Source: Planctomycetes bacterium GWF2_50_10
Lineage (GTDB): Bacteria; Planctomycetota; Phycisphaerae; Sedimentisphaerales; GWF2-50-10
Assembly: GCA_001824635.1 (NCBI GenBank)
Contig: MHYB01000056.1
Location: 5,828-12,196 of the forward strand
Length of the DNA: 6,369 bases
Reading direction: 5' to 3'
In this document: positions 4,896 to 6,369 of the stretch, piece by piece
Position numbering within the stretch: position 1 is the first letter of the stretch
How the letters are laid out: each line of letters starts with the position of its first letter
Program-made: the position numbers and the translations under genes
Notes under the pieces: model-generated
What the model was told of the DNA's origin: nothing
Databases searched by the model: none
The model's input: only the letters and a program-made list of their open reading frames with translations

Positions 4896-6369
4896 ATGCC
4901 ATACACAATAGGTATTGATTACGGAAGCAATTCGGTTCGATGCATAATCGTAGATGTTTCTAATGGCCTTGAACTGGTGACCGATGTTTATGGTTACCCC
5001 ACCGGTGATATGGGCATAATGCTTGATCCATCGGATCATAATGTTGCCCGTCAGAACCCGCAGGATTATATTGACGGTCTTGAAGTTACTGTCAAAAACG
5101 TTTTGCGAGCGGCTAAAAAAGCCGATCCGAATTTTGAATCGTCAAAAGTCATCGGTATAGGTGTTGACACTACAGGCTCGACCCCGATGCCAGTCGATGA
5201 GGCCGGGATGCCTCTTGGCATAAAAAGCCAGTTCAAAGACAATTTAAACGCGATGAGCTGGCTTTGGAAGGATCACACAGGTTATGCCGAGGCGGCCCAG
5301 ATAACCGAGCTTGCCGGAAAGCACCGGCCGCAATATCTTGCCAAATGCGGCGGGATCTATTCATCGGAATGGTTTTTCAGCAAGATACTGCACTGCCTGC
5401 GAGTTGATAAGCAGGTTTTTGACGCGGCTCACACCTGGCTGGAGCATACCGATTACATGACGGGGCTTTTGACGGGTACAAGCGATCCGAAAATCATCAA
5501 ACGAAGCAGATGCGCGGCAGGGCATAAGGCAATGTTCAGTGACAGCTGGGGAGGCTACCCGGACAGTGAATTTTTATCTATGCTTGATCCTAAGCTGGGT
5601 AAACTTCGCCAAACGTTAGGCTCTACGACATACGCCATCGACACTGCGGCGGGAAAACTATGCAAAGAGTGGGCAAATCGGCTTGGGCTGCCTGAAGGTA
5701 TTCCCGTTGCGATGGGTGCATTTGATGCTCATCTTGGCGCGGTCGGCTCAGGTATCAAAGCAGGCACACTTGTTAAGATCATCGGCACGAGTACCTGCGA
5801 TATGGTAATTGCGCCCAAATCAACGCAGCTCGCTGATGTGCCTGGAATTTGCGGAATAGTCGACAGTTCCGTGGTGCCGGGCTTCTGGGGACTTGAGGCT
5901 GGGCAATCCGCGGTCGGGGATATATTCAACTGGTATGTAAGTACTGCCGGTTTGTCGCATCAGGAACTTACTGAGAAAGCCCAAATACTCAAGCCGGGCC
6001 AGTCGGGCCTGATCTGCCTGGATTGGAACAACGGCAACCGCACTGTGCTGGTTGACCAGAGGCTTACCGGCCTTATACTGGGCCAGACGCTTCATACCAA
6101 GGCACACGAGATATACAGGGCTTTGATCGAAGCAACCGCCTTTGGTGCTCTGAAGATAATCGACAGATTTGAAGAATACGGGGTGAAAGTCGATCAGGTG
6201 GTAAACTGCGGCGGAATTGCTGAAAAGAATCCGCTGGTGATGCAGATATACGCTGATATCACCGGCAGAGAAATGAAAATATCGGCTTCATCTCAGACTT
6301 GCGCGCTGGGTTCGGCAGTGGCGGCAGCGGTTGTTGCCGGCAGCGCGGCCGGCGGATACGACAATTTTA
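4896..6369 (+). CDS. araB: L-ribulokinase (FGGY kinase), C-terminus beyond window
   Basis: 491 residues are visible with no stop, so the gene continues past 6369. AraB phosphorylates L-ribulose with ATP to L-ribulose 5-phosphate in L-arabinose breakdown. Diagnostic ribulokinase features in order: IGIDYGSNSVR at 5-15; GVDTTGSTP at 89-97; WKDHT at 124-128; GGIYSSEWFFSKILH; RSRCAAGHKAM; catalytic D277 in AFDAH; IGTSTCD at 296-302; SVVPGFWGLEAGQSAVGD (G332-Q337); LDWNNGNRT; CGGIAEKNP with the glycine pair at 439-440; and CALGSA from 469. E. coli AraB is about 566 residues with roughly 55 after CALG, so some 40-60 residues are probably missing. The segment before LDWNNGNRT is about 20 residues shorter than in E. 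coli (compared from memory). It follows xylA by 146 bases with its own likely promoter. XylB in the same window is a different subfamily (QMHG instead of DTTGSTP). Confidence 0.95.
   Translation, partial: MPYTIGIDYGSNSVRCIIVDVSNGLELVTDVYGYPTGDMGIMLDPSDHNVARQNPQDYIDGLEVTVKNVLRAAKKADPNFESSKVIGIGVDTTGSTPMPVDEAGMPLGIKSQFKDNLNAMSWLWKDHTGYAEAAQITELAGKHRPQYLAKCGGIYSSEWFFSKILHCLRVDKQVFDAAHTWLEHTDYMTGLLTGTSDPKIIKRSRCAAGHKAMFSDSWGGYPDSEFLSMLDPKLGKLRQTLGSTTYAIDTAAGKLCKEWANRLGLPEGIPVAMGAFDAHLGAVGSGIKAGTLVKIIGTSTCDMVIAPKSTQLADVPGICGIVDSSVVPGFWGLEAGQSAVGDIFNWYVSTAGLSHQELTEKAQILKPGQSGLICLDWNNGNRTVLVDQRLTGLILGQTLHTKAHEIYRALIEATAFGALKIIDRFEEYGVKVDQVVNCGGIAEKNPLVMQIYADITGREMKISASSQTCALGSAVAAAVVAGSAAGGYDNF

Noticed and set aside
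4752..5039. Minus-strand open frame of 95 codons overlapping the start of araB
   Set aside because: It runs opposite the well-supported araB N-terminus, has no recognisable domain, and is a shadow of that gene.
1..6369. Mobile elements, CRISPR arrays, tRNA/rRNA genes, riboswitches or a novel defence-type system
   Set aside because: No long or tandem repeats, transposase or nuclease motifs, or tRNA-like folds were seen on reading both strands. Nearly all sequence is explained by five known metabolic or regulatory genes.

Overview
This window is a pentose-catabolism locus from a bacterium. It holds five genes: the 3' end of a Gfo/Idh/MocA-type oxidoreductase (+), a XylR-type regulator (-), xylulokinase xylB (+), xylose isomerase xylA (+), and a ribulokinase araB (+) that runs off the right edge. 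There is no sign of a mobile element, CRISPR array, RNA gene or other unusual machinery. The main interest is in the two regulatory gaps.

Organism: the sequence alone does not fix it. XylB and XylA resemble, from memory, the kinase and long (class II) isomerase of Bacteroides. However, usable Shine-Dalgarno sequences (AGGGAG before xylA, GGAG before araB) and TATAAT-type -10 boxes argue against Bacteroidota. Moderate GC, the XylR regulator and the MocA-family oxidoreductase would fit a Planctomycetota (Phycisphaerae-like) or related PVC-group bacterium. This is inference only.

Layout: bases 1-663 encode the C-terminal 220 residues of the oxidoreductase. It converges on xylR (1816-674, minus) with 10 bases between the stops. 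The 110-base gap 1817-1926 is a divergent control region for xylR and xylBA. It contains a good xylR promoter, a weak xylB promoter and several palindromes. xylB (1927-3420) and xylA (3439-4749) are 18 bases apart and form an operon. A 146-base gap (4750-4895) carries a 38-base dyad and two exact TATAAT boxes. araB follows from 4896 with no stop before 6369.

How it works together: XylA converts D-xylose to D-xylulose and XylB phosphorylates it to xylulose 5-phosphate. AraB phosphorylates L-ribulose on the L-arabinose route. XylR, a sugar-sensing domain fused to an AraC-type DNA-binding domain, most likely controls the divergent xylBA promoter and its own. A GGTTATA element near both the xyl and araB start regions raises the possibility that both routes are controlled together. 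No transporter, araA or araD is present in the window.
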